Positions 16,760 to 24,473 of a DNA stretch of 64,000 nucleotides are shown here, one piece after another. Location: positions 62,001-126,000 of the forward strand of contig NZ_QLYR01000002.1 of assembly GCF_003268275.1 (NCBI RefSeq), written 5' to 3'. The notes under the pieces were generated by a model that was not told the origin of the DNA, did not search any database, and worked only from the letters and a program-made list of their open reading frames with translations. The stretch's first letter is position 1. Every line of letters starts with the position of its first letter. A program made the translations under genes and the position numbers. This DNA is from Hydrogeniiclostridium mannosilyticum. Its GTDB lineage: Bacteria > Bacillota > Clostridia > Oscillospirales > Acutalibacteraceae.

Positions 16760-17728
16760 TTAAGCCCAGTACATGCCGCTCTCGCGGGACTCAAAGATGA
16801 TGGTGCGCTTGAGCACCTCGATGGCCTTTTCCAGCCCCTCGCGGGTGCTCATCAGGCCGTCCTCATGTTCAATGGAGATGACGCCGTCATAGCCCGCCTT
16901 GCGCAGCTCGCTGAAAATAGCGCGCCAGGTGTCCTCGCCGTGGCCGTAACCCACGGTGCGGAAAACCCACGGGCGCTCGTCGATGCGGTCGAAGGAAGGG
17001 GTGTCCAGGACGCCGTTGACCGCCGTGTTGTAGGGGTCGATGGCGGTGTCCTTGGCATGGAAGTGGTAGATGGCGCCCTTGAGGGCCCGGATGGCGGCGA
17101 TGATGTCGATGCCCTGCCAGAAGAGGTGGGAGGGGTCGAGGTTCGCGCCGATGACGGGGCCGACGGCCTCGCGCAGGCGAAGCAGCGTGGAGGGGTTGTA
17201 GACGCAGAAGCCGGGGTGGAGCTCAAAGGCAATCTGGTTTACGCCGTGCTCCTGCGCAAATTTGGCTTCCTTTTTCCAATAGGGAATGAGCTTCTCGTTC
17301 CACTGCCAGTCGCGGATCTTCTGGAAATCCGGCGGCCAGCTGGCGATGGACCAGTTTGGGTACTGGGAATTTTCGCAGTCGCCCGGGCAGCCGGAGAAGC
17401 CGACAATGGTTTTGACACCGATTTTTTCCGCCAGGCAGATTGCGGCCTCAAATTGCTCGTGGTAAGCGTTGGCAATCTCTTTGTTGGGGTGGACGGGGTT
17501 GCCGTGGCAGGCCAGCGCCGCGATGTCCAGGCCGTATTTATTGATGGTTTCCATGAACTGGTCGATCAACTCGGGATGCTCCATAAATTGCACGGCGTCC
17601 GCGTGCGCGGTGCCCGGGGTACCGCCGCAGCCGATTTCAACCTGTTGAACGCCCAGGCTTTTGAGGTAGCGCAGGGTTTCATCGAGGGACAGGTCGCCCA
17701 AAAGAACGGTTAAAACACCCAACTTCAT
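16760..17728 (-). CDS. Sugar phosphate isomerase/epimerase family protein (TIM barrel)
   Basis: A 322-residue AP_endonuc_2-type TIM barrel, longer than its neighbour at 14857. It begins 'KLGVLTVLLGDLSLDETLRYL' and 'QVEIGCGGTPG', and carries the metal-site segments 'IAFELHPGFCVYNP', 'IGANLDPSHLFWQG', 'IYHFHAKDTAID' and 'GVISIEHEDGLM'. The ladder of Glu, Asp, His and Glu fits a divalent-metal epimerase, isomerase or lyase. This longer type is often encoded next to Gfo/Idh/MocA genes. GGAG precedes ATG 17728. Confidence 0.88.
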   Translation of the reverse strand: MKLGVLTVLLGDLSLDETLRYLKSLGVQQVEIGCGGTPGTAHADAVQFMEHPELIDQFMETINKYGLDIAALACHGNPVHPNKEIANAYHEQFEAAICLAEKIGVKTIVGFSGCPGDCENSQYPNWSIASWPPDFQKIRDWQWNEKLIPYWKKEAKFAQEHGVNQIAFELHPGFCVYNPSTLLRLREAVGPVIGANLDPSHLFWQGIDIIAAIRALKGAIYHFHAKDTAIDPYNTAVNGVLDTPSFDRIDERPWVFRTVGYGHGEDTWRAIFSELRKAGYDGVISIEHEDGLMSTREGLEKAIEVLKRTIIFESRESGMYWA

Positions 17729-17842
17729 TGGGACACACTCCTTTTTAGCTTTATATAAGCCGGCGCCGCCTGGCCGCTTCCACAGGAACCGGTACAGAAC
17801 GGCGCCCAGGCTGGTAGCTCAGTGGTTATGCGCGGCGCGGCC

Positions 17843-18943
17843 TCAGTCGAAGTAGACGGCCTTGCCGGTGCGGGCGGACTCGTAGATCGCATCGAGAATC
17901 TGAGTGACGACAAAGGCCTGTTCGGGCTTTACAATCAGCTCGCCCTTGCCCTGGACGGCATCGAGCCAAGTGTTGCATTCGAAGTCCTCCGCGGACATGA
18001 CCTCCGCGCCCTCGAAGAATGCCACACCCTGCGGGGTTGCGGTCTCGGGCTTGGTGACCGTTTGCTTGTCGTAGACAATATGGTTGATGCGCAGGCCGTC
18101 CTTCATGTCCGCGCCCGCCTTGGTGCCGCACAGCATGGTAATGGCCTCGCCCTGGTCCAGCGTGTTCAGCGCCCAGGAGGCGTCAATGGTAATGACGGCG
18201 CCGTTTTTCATGGTGACGAAGCCGAAGGCGGAGTCCTCAACCTGGTAGTCCTCATTGTCCCACGTGGAGAAGCCGTTGCCCTGCTCGCCGGGCTTGAGGA
18301 GGCGGCCAAGCTTCTCAAAGCTTGCGCCCATGACGCTTTTGGGCTCGTAGTTGTTCATCATCCACAGGGTCAGGTCCAGCGAGTGGGTGCCGATGTCGAT
18401 CAGCGGCCCGCCGCCCTGCAGCGCTTTGTTCGGGAACACGCCCCAGGTGGGGACGCCGCGGCGGCGGATAGCCTGCGCGCGTGCGTAGTAGATGTCGCCC
18501 AGGTCGCCGGCCTCACACATCTTTTTCAGGACCTGGCTGTCCTGGCGGTACCGGTTTTGGTAACCAATGGTCAGCAGCTTGCCGCTCTTCTTCTGGGCGT
18601 CGAGCATCTTCTTTGCGTCGGCGGGGGTGGCGGCCATGGGCTTTTCACACATGACGTGCTTGCCGGCCTCCAAAGCGGCGACCGTCAGCTCGCAGTGCGC
18701 GACGTTCGGGGTCAGCACATGGACGACATCGATGCGCTCGTCCTTCAAAAGCTCCTTGTAGTCGGTATAGACCTTGGCGTCCGGCGTGCCGTACTCCTTG
18801 GCGGCCTTTTCGGCGCGTTCTAAAATCAGGTCGCAGAAAGCGATGATGTCCACACGGCTTTTCTGGTGGGACAGGGCCGGCAGGTGCTTGCCGTTGGCAA
18901 TGCCGCCGCATCCGATGATGCCTACTTTAATCTTATCACTCAC
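17843..18943 (-). CDS. Gfo/Idh/MocA-family sugar oxidoreductase
   Basis: A 366-residue NAD(P)-dependent oxidoreductase. It has the Rossmann start 'KVGIIGCGGIANGKHLPAL', 'VMCEKPMAAT' at about residue 93-102, 'GGGPLIDIGTHSLDLTLWMM' and a C-terminal end shared with its paralogue at 15658 ('QAFVVTQILDAIYESARTG'). The two paralogues may oxidise and re-reduce different carbons of one sugar. The start is GTG at 18943 with GAAGGAG eight bases upstream; the frame continues upstream without similarity. It is second in the five-gene run. Confidence 0.9.
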   Translation of the reverse strand: MSDKIKVGIIGCGGIANGKHLPALSHQKSRVDIIAFCDLILERAEKAAKEYGTPDAKVYTDYKELLKDERIDVVHVLTPNVAHCELTVAALEAGKHVMCEKPMAATPADAKKMLDAQKKSGKLLTIGYQNRYRQDSQVLKKMCEAGDLGDIYYARAQAIRRRGVPTWGVFPNKALQGGGPLIDIGTHSLDLTLWMMNNYEPKSVMGASFEKLGRLLKPGEQGNGFSTWDNEDYQVEDSAFGFVTMKNGAVITIDASWALNTLDQGEAITMLCGTKAGADMKDGLRINHIVYDKQTVTKPETATPQGVAFFEGAEVMSAEDFECNTWLDAVQGKGELIVKPEQAFVVTQILDAIYESARTGKAVYFD

Positions 18944-19035
18944 AGTATATCGCTCCTTCAATTTTATAATGTTTGGCAGAGCCTGTTGTAGGCCCGGCCG
19001 TTTATTGCCTGAAATGAGAGGGCAGGCGGCTGCGC

Positions 19036-19758
19036 TTACAGAATGGACGCGCACATACCCTGCTTGGGGACCGGGCCGTCCACGGGCGCCGCCCAGCGGA
19101 CCGCATTGCAGATGACCTTTTGAATGTCCGGATTGTGGTAGGTGGGGAAGGTTTCGTGGCCCGGCTGAAAATAGAAGATATGCCCGCGCCCGCGGTTGTA
19201 GCAGCAGCCGCTGCGGAAAACCTCGCCGCCGGAAAACCAGCTGATAAAGACCAGGTCGTCGGGCTTGGGAATATCAAAGCGCTCGCCGTAGGTTTCTTCA
19301 TGCTCCAGTATGATGGATTCGCCCAGGCCCTGGACGATGGGATGGCCCGGCTCCACAACCCAGAGGATTTCCTTGTCTCCGGATTCACGCCATTTCAGAT
19401 TCAGAGTGGTGGTGCCGCACAGCTTGGAGAAAATTTTGGAGGCGTGGGAGGAATGCAGCAAAATCAGGCCCATGCCGTTCTGCACATGCTCATAAACCCG
19501 CTGTACGACCTCATCGCCGACCTTTTCGTGCGCCATATGGCCCCACCAGACAAGGACGTCGGTGCTGCCGAGCACCTCCTCGGTCAGGCCGTGCTCGGGC
19601 ATTTCCAGCGAGGCCAGCCGCGTTTTCATGCCGGCTTTTTCAAGAAAGCCCGCAATGTAGCCGTGGATGCCGTCCGGATAGATTTCCGCGATTTCGGGAA
19701 CCTGCTTTTCATGAATAAATTCATTCCAAACGGTTACGCGGATTTCCTTTTTTTCCAT
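19036..19758 (-). CDS. ThuA-like trehalose-utilisation family protein
   Basis: A 240-residue protein of the ThuA class-I glutamine amidotransferase-like fold. Diagnostic stretches are '[20 protein letters not shown]', '[14 protein letters not shown]', '[16 protein letters not shown]', and '[20 protein letters not shown]'. ThuA proteins accompany sugar dehydrogenases in trehalose/maltose degradation through 3-keto sugars, though their chemistry is poorly defined. It is the first gene of the minus-strand run and has GGAAGGAG before its ATG. The divergent AraC regulator starts about 190 bases away. Confidence 0.9.
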   Translation of the reverse strand: MEKKEIRVTVWNEFIHEKQVPEIAEIYPDGIHGYIAGFLEKAGMKTRLASLEMPEHGLTEEVLGSTDVLVWWGHMAHEKVGDEVVQRVYEHVQNGMGLILLHSSHASKIFSKLCGTTTLNLKWRESGDKEILWVVEPGHPIVQGLGESIILEHEETYGERFDIPKPDDLVFISWFSGGEVFRSGCCYNRGRGHIFYFQPGHETFPTYHNPDIQKVICNAVRWAAPVDGPVPKQGMCASIL

Positions 19759-19794
19759 AGTAAAAGGACTCCTTCCCAGAAGTGTTTTATTGTT

Positions 19795-19871
19795 AAAAAC
19801 AGCTCAAGGAAAATTTCATTCTTGAGCTTTTCTTCTACAGAGATTATAATAAAAGCAAAGCTGTTTGTCTT
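19795..19871 (-). promoter_or_regulatory. Promoter and leader hairpin of the ThuA operon
   Basis: On the minus strand AAGACA (19871-19866) and TATAAT (19848-19843) are spaced by 17 bases. Just downstream, AGCTCAAG and CTTGAGCT (19828-19801) form a stem followed by a T-rich stretch before thuA. This looks like a weak leader terminator or a regulatory stem. The elements are visible; control is inferred. Confidence 0.5.
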
Positions 19872-19951
19872 GTCAGTTTCTAGCCACTTGGTGACAAAAG
19901 TTGCTGACTTTCACAGAAAAACTTGCCATTTTTCCTAAGGAGGGCTTTTCG

Positions 19952-20809
19952 GTGCAGGGAACCTATGAATATACAAGAGATAACCACCGGCTGCCCGCCT
20001 GCTGGAAAACCGAGAATGATGCGTGTGAACCGCATTTCCACAGCAGCATAGAGGTGCTTTATGTGCTGAAGGGGCAGATTCGGGCGGCGTTGAACGGCCG
20101 TCCGGCCCTGGTGGGGGAGGGTGAATTTTTAATTTCACCGAGCTATACCGTGCATTATTACCAGACAGAGGCCTACTCTTATGCCTATGTGCTTACTATT
20201 CCGACTGAGGCCATCCCCTCTTACAAATCCTTCCTCTCAAAAAAGACCTTCGCCAATTGCTGCTGCAAGGACCGTTCGGGCGGGGAGATGCGCCACTGCC
20301 TGGAGGCCCTCAACCGCTTGACACTGGAGGGGGAAGAGGAATCTATCCGGCGCTTAAATACCATTAAGGGCTACGTCTATGTATTGTTTGGGCTGATGCT
20401 GGAGGAAAGCGGCGTTCAGGATGTGTCGGAGAATCAGAATACCTCGCTGGCGAAGGACATTCTGACCTATCTGCAGGCGCACTACCAAGGCGACCTGACA
20501 CTGGATGCGCTGGCGCAGACCTTCGGCTATAGCAAAAGCCGGTTCTCCCACCTGTTTCATGAATATTTCGGCAGCGGAATTTCGGAATACGTCAATACCC
20601 TGCGCTGTAAGGCCGCGGCTGAAGCGCTGGCCCGTCACGAGGTATCCATGGTGGAAATCGCCATGGGGGTGGGCTTTGAGAGCGCCCGCACCTTCTACCG
20701 CGCTTTCAAGCGCTGCTATGGCATGACGCCCTCGCAGTACGCCAGCCGCCATACGGCCGGGAAGGTTTATAGGCCCGGTGCTGCGGGCGGTAAATCCATT
20801 TTTGGGTAA
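19952..20809 (+). CDS. AraC-family regulator with N-terminal cupin
   Basis: A 285-residue regulator. Residues ~15-130 form a cupin sugar-binding domain ('CEPHFHSSIEVLYVLKGQI', 'GEGEFLISPSYTVHYYQ'), and the last ~100 residues carry two helix-turn-helix motifs ('LTLDALAQTFGYSKSRFSHLF', 'MVEIAMGVGFESARTFYRAFK'). Divergent placement from the ThuA/Gfo/TIM-barrel genes strongly suggests it controls them in response to their sugar. The start is GTG 19952, seven bases from AAGGAGGG. The earlier TTG at 19901 has no comparable site. Confidence 0.88.
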   Translation: MQGTYEYTRDNHRLPACWKTENDACEPHFHSSIEVLYVLKGQIRAALNGRPALVGEGEFLISPSYTVHYYQTEAYSYAYVLTIPTEAIPSYKSFLSKKTFANCCCKDRSGGEMRHCLEALNRLTLEGEEESIRRLNTIKGYVYVLFGLMLEESGVQDVSENQNTSLAKDILTYLQAHYQGDLTLDALAQTFGYSKSRFSHLFHEYFGSGISEYVNTLRCKAAAEALARHEVSMVEIAMGVGFESARTFYRAFKRCYGMTPSQYASRHTAGKVYRPGAAGGKSIFG

Positions 20810-20871
20810 GCGCGTTGGCGCGGTAAAAATTATTTGAGCGGGTAAGTATTTGTATTTTTTTCAATTTTCCC

Positions 20872-20900
20872 TTGACATACGGTGCAGAAAATGCTATAGT
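20872..20900 (+). promoter_or_regulatory. tRNA promoter
   Basis: TTGACA (20872-20877) and TATAGT (20895-20900) with a 17-base spacer, about 40 bases before tRNA-Thr. Confidence 0.85.
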
Positions 20901-20938
20901 ATTCTGGCACCGTTGATTACCGGTCAATGGTTGTACAT

Positions 20939-21014
20939 GCTGGTGTAGCTCAGTTGGTAGAGCAGCTGATTTGTAATCAGCAGGTCAGGGGTTCAAGTCC
21001 GTTCACCAGCTCCA
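20939..21014 (+). tRNA. tRNA-Thr (anticodon TGT)
   Basis: The 76-base cloverleaf includes encoded CCA. Acceptor arm GCTGGTG pairs with CACCAGC. The anticodon arm GCTGA/TCAGC encloses TTTGTAA, giving anticodon TGT. The T-arm holds GGTTCAAGTCC. Confidence 0.95.
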
Positions 21015-21067
21015 AGAGCAATGCTGAAAGCCGGACAAGACCAGCATGGTTGTTCCGGTACATATTC

Positions 21068-21152
21068 GGAGGAGTTCCCGAGTGGCCAAAGGGGGCAGAC
21101 TGTAAATCTGTTGCTTCTTGCTTCGATGGTTCGAATCCATCCTCCTCCACCA
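21068..21152 (+). tRNA. tRNA-Tyr (anticodon GTA)
   Basis: The 85-base class II tRNA has a long variable arm and encoded CCA. Acceptor GGAGGAG pairs with CTCCTCC; the anticodon loop CTGTAAA gives GTA. It is co-transcribed with tRNA-Thr, 53 bases upstream. Confidence 0.95.
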
Positions 21153-21155
21153 TCT

Positions 21156-21189
21156 GGGGTAGACACTTTAGATGTCTACCCCATTTTTG
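21156..21189 (+). terminator. Terminator after the tRNA pair; left inverted-repeat arm
   Basis: GGGGTAGAC pairs with GTCTACCCC, followed by ATTTTT. The 21 bases at 21156-21176 match 31821-31841 in inverted orientation at 19 positions, so this also marks the left edge of the accessory island. Confidence 0.7.
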
Positions 21190-21196
21190 TCAGTAT

Positions 21197-21342
21197 TCAT
21201 GCGGGTTTGCGGGCTTTTTAGAGCGCAAAATCCAAAGTGATTTTCCATAGATGCCTTTTCCAAAAAACAGCAAAACAAAGACTTTTTATGAGCATAAGCG
21301 GAGTTTTCACCTGATTTTTCAGGCTGGGAGCTCCGCTTTTTT
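21197..21342 (+). repeat. Imperfect direct repeat, left copy
   Basis: This ~145-base non-coding element starts TTCATGCGGGTTTG, contains TTTTCCATAGATG, and ends in a terminator-like hairpin (GCGGAG...CTCCGC, T run). A related element with the same order of blocks lies at 31888-32039. The pair brackets the AT-rich island. The ~480 bases between tRNA-Tyr and the first transposase remnant hold nothing else recognisable. Confidence 0.7.
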
Positions 21343-21634
21343 GCGTTTACCACCCTTTTTTCCCGTTGTCGGAAGTGTAGAAGTTTCCGGCAGTTTCATA
21401 GATAGATTGACGAATCCCCAAAACGGGCCAATTTCAAGCCCTCAAAATACAAGGGGGGAAGTGCGCCCTTTTTAGAATCTCTCCGGCAGGCCGCTGGAGA
21501 GGTTTTTGCGGCTGTATAGTATCATGAGAAAGGTACGTAAAAAGATTCAGGACATAGGTAAGTTAAAGGAATAAAATGGACAGAAGAACAACTGAGAAGG
21601 AGGTCTTCTGTTTGAGTTGGAAGGAGAGCACAGC

Positions 21635-21985
21635 AGTGGAACAGAGAAAAGAATTCATACAGGAATATCTGGCAGGAAAAGCAGACAAGCTTTAAGGGCC
21701 TCTGTGAAAAATACGGAATATCGGAGAAAACCGGCCACAAGTGGAAAAACCGGTTTTTCGAATATGGATATGCAGGGATTTGTGACCGAAGCAGAACGCC
21801 GGAGAACAGCCCGTCTAAGCTGGATGAGGATATGGTGATACGGGTTAATTAAACTGCGGACGGCACATCCAACTTGAGGGCCTAAGAAGATTGCGGTACT
21901 GTATCAAAAGGCATGGGATGTGAAACGGGGATAAAGAACCCACTTCCTGGAGCTTTACAAGCAGGTTGTTTTCATAAGGCAGGCT
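21635..21985 (+). pseudogene. Remnant of an IS481/IS3-type transposase N-terminus
   Basis: Across three frames one can read a helix-turn-helix transposase start: 'VEQRKEFIQEYLAGK', then after a frameshift 'FKGLCEKYGISEKTGHKWKNR', 'YGYAGICDRSRTPENSP', and after further lesions 'KLRTAHPT' and 'GPKKIAVLYQKAW'. These are the usual opening segments of an IS481-like transposase. The catalytic DDE part is missing; the next gene follows directly. It is dead and marks old insertion activity at the left edge of the island. Confidence 0.75.
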
Positions 21986-22009
21986 GGGAGCTTGTTTATT
22001 GCGTGCATA

Positions 22010-22999
22010 TTATATATACCAATCACCACTGTTTCTAGACAGAGGTTGAATTTTATATTTTTCAAAAAGATCGCTCCACTTTTTTTCATGAAGATAGAAA
22101 TATACTGCTACAGACACATGCTGCATTATTTCGGCTCTACATAAAAAGAAACGATCCTCATATGGAACACTCCAGTAACCGTATGTAATGTCTTCAAACA
22201 AACCTCTACAGCGAATAGCGTCTTTTTCCTTTTCAAAATTCTTTGGAGAAAATATATCCAATATTTTAGATGAAATTAATTCTTCTTTATAGATGATTTT
22301 ATAGAGATAGTTTGCACAATAGAGGGTGTACGCAATGGAATATTGAATTGTGTGATGTACGAGCTCTTGCTTAAGTAGATTAAAATCTATTTTCCCACTT
22401 AGTATATATTTAAAAATATCAATGTATCTTATAACATCATACATATGTTCATACACTTCGTGCCTATATATATGATGACATAAAATAATAAAATCACAAT
22501 AAATATTAGGAATCCACTGCTCACCTAAAGGTCCATTTTGCAAAGTAGCAGTTTCAATAATACGTGCTACATTTAATTTTTCTTTCATAAAGCGTGGATC
22601 CAATCTATGATGTATTTCAACAAGTAATGATTTACTATATAGTGCTGGAAAATGTTGAAACTCTTCTTCCATCAGTATTTCTAATCGTTCACGTCGCTTC
22701 ATATCATCGTATCCAACAGAATATCCATTTTTAAGAAGAGTATCATATGCTTTTCGTCCGTCCAGAGCGGAAACAAGAATGTCTAAGTCTCCCGCACCAC
22801 GCTGATCAAGTGTTTGAGAATACAAATTATACAATAAAGAAGCACCTTTGATTAAAATGGGCTTTATTTGGTTCTTTTTAAGCAAATAATTTATTTCGAT
22901 AATTTCATTTTTTCTATCTGTAAGATAGCCCCGTTTTGCTTGAAATTTACTATTACAAGCCATTAAATAAAACAATTTAATTTTATCTAAATTTGTCAT
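22010..22999 (-). CDS. Nucleotidyltransferase-fold protein (NTP_transf_5-like), RiPP-cluster associated
   Basis: A 329-residue, AT-rich gene. The protein has the core of the uncharacterised NTP_transf_5 nucleotidyltransferases: 'IKPILIKGASLLYNLY' (Lys51-Gly52) followed by 'RGAGDLDILV' with the paired Asp71 and Asp73 expected to bind metal, then 'LVEIHHRLDPRF' and a helical C-terminal half with 'DFIILCHHIYRH'. Family members occur in lasso-peptide and other RiPP clusters beside HPr-kinase-like proteins, but their reaction is not established. Nucleotidyl transfer is assumed from the fold. The start at 22999 is chosen because GGAGGTGG precedes it. It points away from the precursor and radical SAM genes and is separated from them by an insertion sequence, so it may originally have shared a divergent promoter region with them. 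Confidence 0.75.
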   Translation of the reverse strand: MTNLDKIKLFYLMACNSKFQAKRGYLTDRKNEIIEINYLLKKNQIKPILIKGASLLYNLYSQTLDQRGAGDLDILVSALDGRKAYDTLLKNGYSVGYDDMKRRERLEILMEEEFQHFPALYSKSLLVEIHHRLDPRFMKEKLNVARIIETATLQNGPLGEQWIPNIYCDFIILCHHIYRHEVYEHMYDVIRYIDIFKYILSGKIDFNLLKQELVHHTIQYSIAYTLYCANYLYKIIYKEELISSKILDIFSPKNFEKEKDAIRCRGLFEDITYGYWSVPYEDRFFLCRAEIMQHVSVAVYFYLHEKKWSDLFEKYKIQPLSRNSGDWYI

Positions 23000-23135
23000 T
23001 ATAAATCCACCTCCACCATTTTGAACTTCACATGGAGACCAAAATAGTTTGTTAAAATATGTTTTGTATTTAAACATATCAAATTATTAGTTTTTTGTAA
23101 AAGATTTTTGAAAATAATTTTTAGTGCACTGCAGG

Positions 23136-24188
23136 TGCGACAATGATATGTTACAAGGAGGAATAAAAAGAGTAGCGAATAGAGAAAACCTGTGATACGG
23201 TAGAGTTGATGAGACAAAACCGAAAAGCAGGTAATCCTATTCGCTATGAATACGATAACACAGGACATGCGGTTTAAGCAAGTGGTAATTGAATATTCTT
23301 TCAAAGACGGTGTCACCACGGCAGCCATCCGCTACAAAACCAACCGCCAAAATATCTACCGTTGGCGAAAAAAGTACGACGGAACCGTCCGCTCTCTGGC
23401 CGATGGTTCCCACCGTCCTCACAACTATCCAAACCAGTATACCGAAGAAGAAATCAAACTCGTGAAAAATATGCGCCGCCGAAACCCGCATGCGGGTTTG
23501 GTTGTGTTTTGGGTCAAACTGCGTCAGCGAGGATATACGCGCTCCATTTCAGGATTGTATAAGCTGCTGGGGCGGATCGACGGTAAGCCTGTTAATCTGC
23601 CCGATCCCAAGTATATCCCCAAGCCATCCGAGTAGATGCAATACCCTGGCCAGCGTGTGCAGATCGATGTGAAATTTGTGCCTTCCGCCTGCCTTGTAGG
23701 AGGTGCGGCCGAAGAAAAGTTTTACCAATACACATTCATTGACGAATATAGCCGGTTTCGGTATTTGAAGGCTTTTAAAGAACACAGTACCTACTCCTCC
23801 ACACAATTTCTCAAGCATGTTGTAGAAAAGTTCCCCTATATGCGATTAAGTGTGTTCAGACAGACAATGGCTTTGAGTTTACCAACGAGATGGGCAACAG
23901 CAAAAAGAAGCCCCAACCCTATTTGAAAAACTTTGGCTCAGTTCGGCATTAGGCACAAGAAGATCCGGCCATTTACTCCGAGGCACAATGACAAGCTTGA
24001 ACGCAGCCATCGCAAGGACAACGAGTACTTTTTTGCTTCCCACACATTCTATTCTTTTGAGGATTTCCAAAAGCAATTGGCTGTTCACCAGCGCTATTAC
24101 AATGATTTTCCCATACGTCCTCTTAACTGGTGTTCTCCCAAACAGGTTCTTCTCTCTTTTTCACATTTTGTAACACATCATTGACAAA
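23136..24188 (+). mobile_element. IS481-type insertion sequence (defective)
   Basis: A 1.05-kb element bounded by 21-base terminal inverted repeats (23136-23156 and 24168-24188) that agree at 17 positions once one is inverted; the strongest inner part reads TGTTACAA. The enclosed transposase is broken. No clear target duplication was seen. The right end carries a TTGACA at its border (24181-24186), 16 bases before TATAAA, so the element may supply an extra promoter toward the precursor gene. Confidence 0.75.
23246..24184 (+). pseudogene. IS481-family DDE transposase, disrupted
   Basis: The reading frame starts 'MNTITQDMRFKQVVIEYSF', with a helix-turn-helix ('GVTTAAIRYKTNRQNIYRWRKKY') and then the DDE integrase core: 'RVQIDVKFV' (first Asp), 'FIDEYSRFRYLKAF', 'CVQTDNGFEFTNE' (second Asp) and 'RPFTPRHNDKLERSHRKDNEYFF' region (Glu). 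Lesions are an in-frame TAG at 23633-23635, a frameshift near 23836 and another near 23925. The enzyme cannot be made without repair, so the element can only move if helped in trans. Confidence 0.88.
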
Positions 24189-24223
24189 CTTACAATAATT
24201 TTTATAAATTTTAATTAAAATTG

Positions 24224-24252
24224 TTGACAAATATATGGTTTTATGATTTAAT
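24224..24252 (+). promoter_or_regulatory. Promoter of the RiPP precursor gene
   Basis: TTGACA (24224-24229) and TTTAAT (24247-24252) are spaced by 17 bases and lie 22 bases before the precursor ATG. This promoter is outside the insertion sequence. Confidence 0.65.
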
Positions 24253-24274
24253 GTGGTCAAAGGAGGGATGGCAG

Positions 24275-24412
24275 ATGGAATTTACAGATGCCGAATTAAA
24301 CGAACTCAAAACGTTAGCAAAAGAATTAGAATTGTCTATCAATGACCTTGATGACATCGAGGTGCTGTGTCAATGCTCCCCGTGTTGCACCTCTTTCCAG
24401 CAAAGTTATTGA
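24275..24412 (+). CDS. Candidate RiPP precursor peptide with CxCxxCC core
   Basis: A 45-residue peptide. Residues 1-31 look like a leader: acidic and helix-prone ('MEFTDAELNELKTLAKELEL', then 'SINDLDDIEVL'). Residues 32-45 form the putative core, with all four cysteines (32, 34, 37, 38) clustered as CxCxxCC, plus Ser35, Thr39, Ser40 and Ser44 and a C-terminal Tyr. A strong AAAGGAGGG site precedes ATG 24275. A terminator follows at once, then a radical SAM/SPASM gene. Size, leader/core asymmetry and position all fit a ribosomally made, modified peptide. I do not recognise the sequence as a known RiPP family. The leader/core boundary is a guess. Likely products are thioether-bridged peptides (sactipeptide or ranthipeptide chemistry). 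Confidence 0.8.
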   Translation: MEFTDAELNELKTLAKELELSINDLDDIEVLCQCSPCCTSFQQSY

Positions 24413-24420
24413 TGTGATGA

Positions 24421-24451
24421 GGGCAGCGTATAATATGCGCTGCCTTTTTTA
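24421..24451 (+). terminator. Attenuating terminator between precursor and radical SAM gene
   Basis: GGCAGCG and CGCTGCC form a perfect 7-base stem with a short loop, followed by six T. It lies 8 bases after the precursor stop and 23 bases before the radical SAM start. With no other strong promoter seen in between, read-through would feed the enzyme genes at a lower level. Confidence 0.8.
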
Positions 24452-24473
24452 AAAATGGATTGGAGGTGATTAA

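Noticed and set aside
17805-17835. tRNA-like stretch (GGTAGCTCAGTGGTTA) between two sugar genes
   Set aside because: It resembles a D-arm, but no anticodon or T-arm follows and the adjoining gene ends in it; probably chance or a very old fragment.
24275-24412. Lasso-peptide precursor
   Set aside because: No lasso cyclase (asparagine synthase-like) or B1/B2 proteins are present and the core has no clear ring-closing Gly plus Asp/Glu pair.
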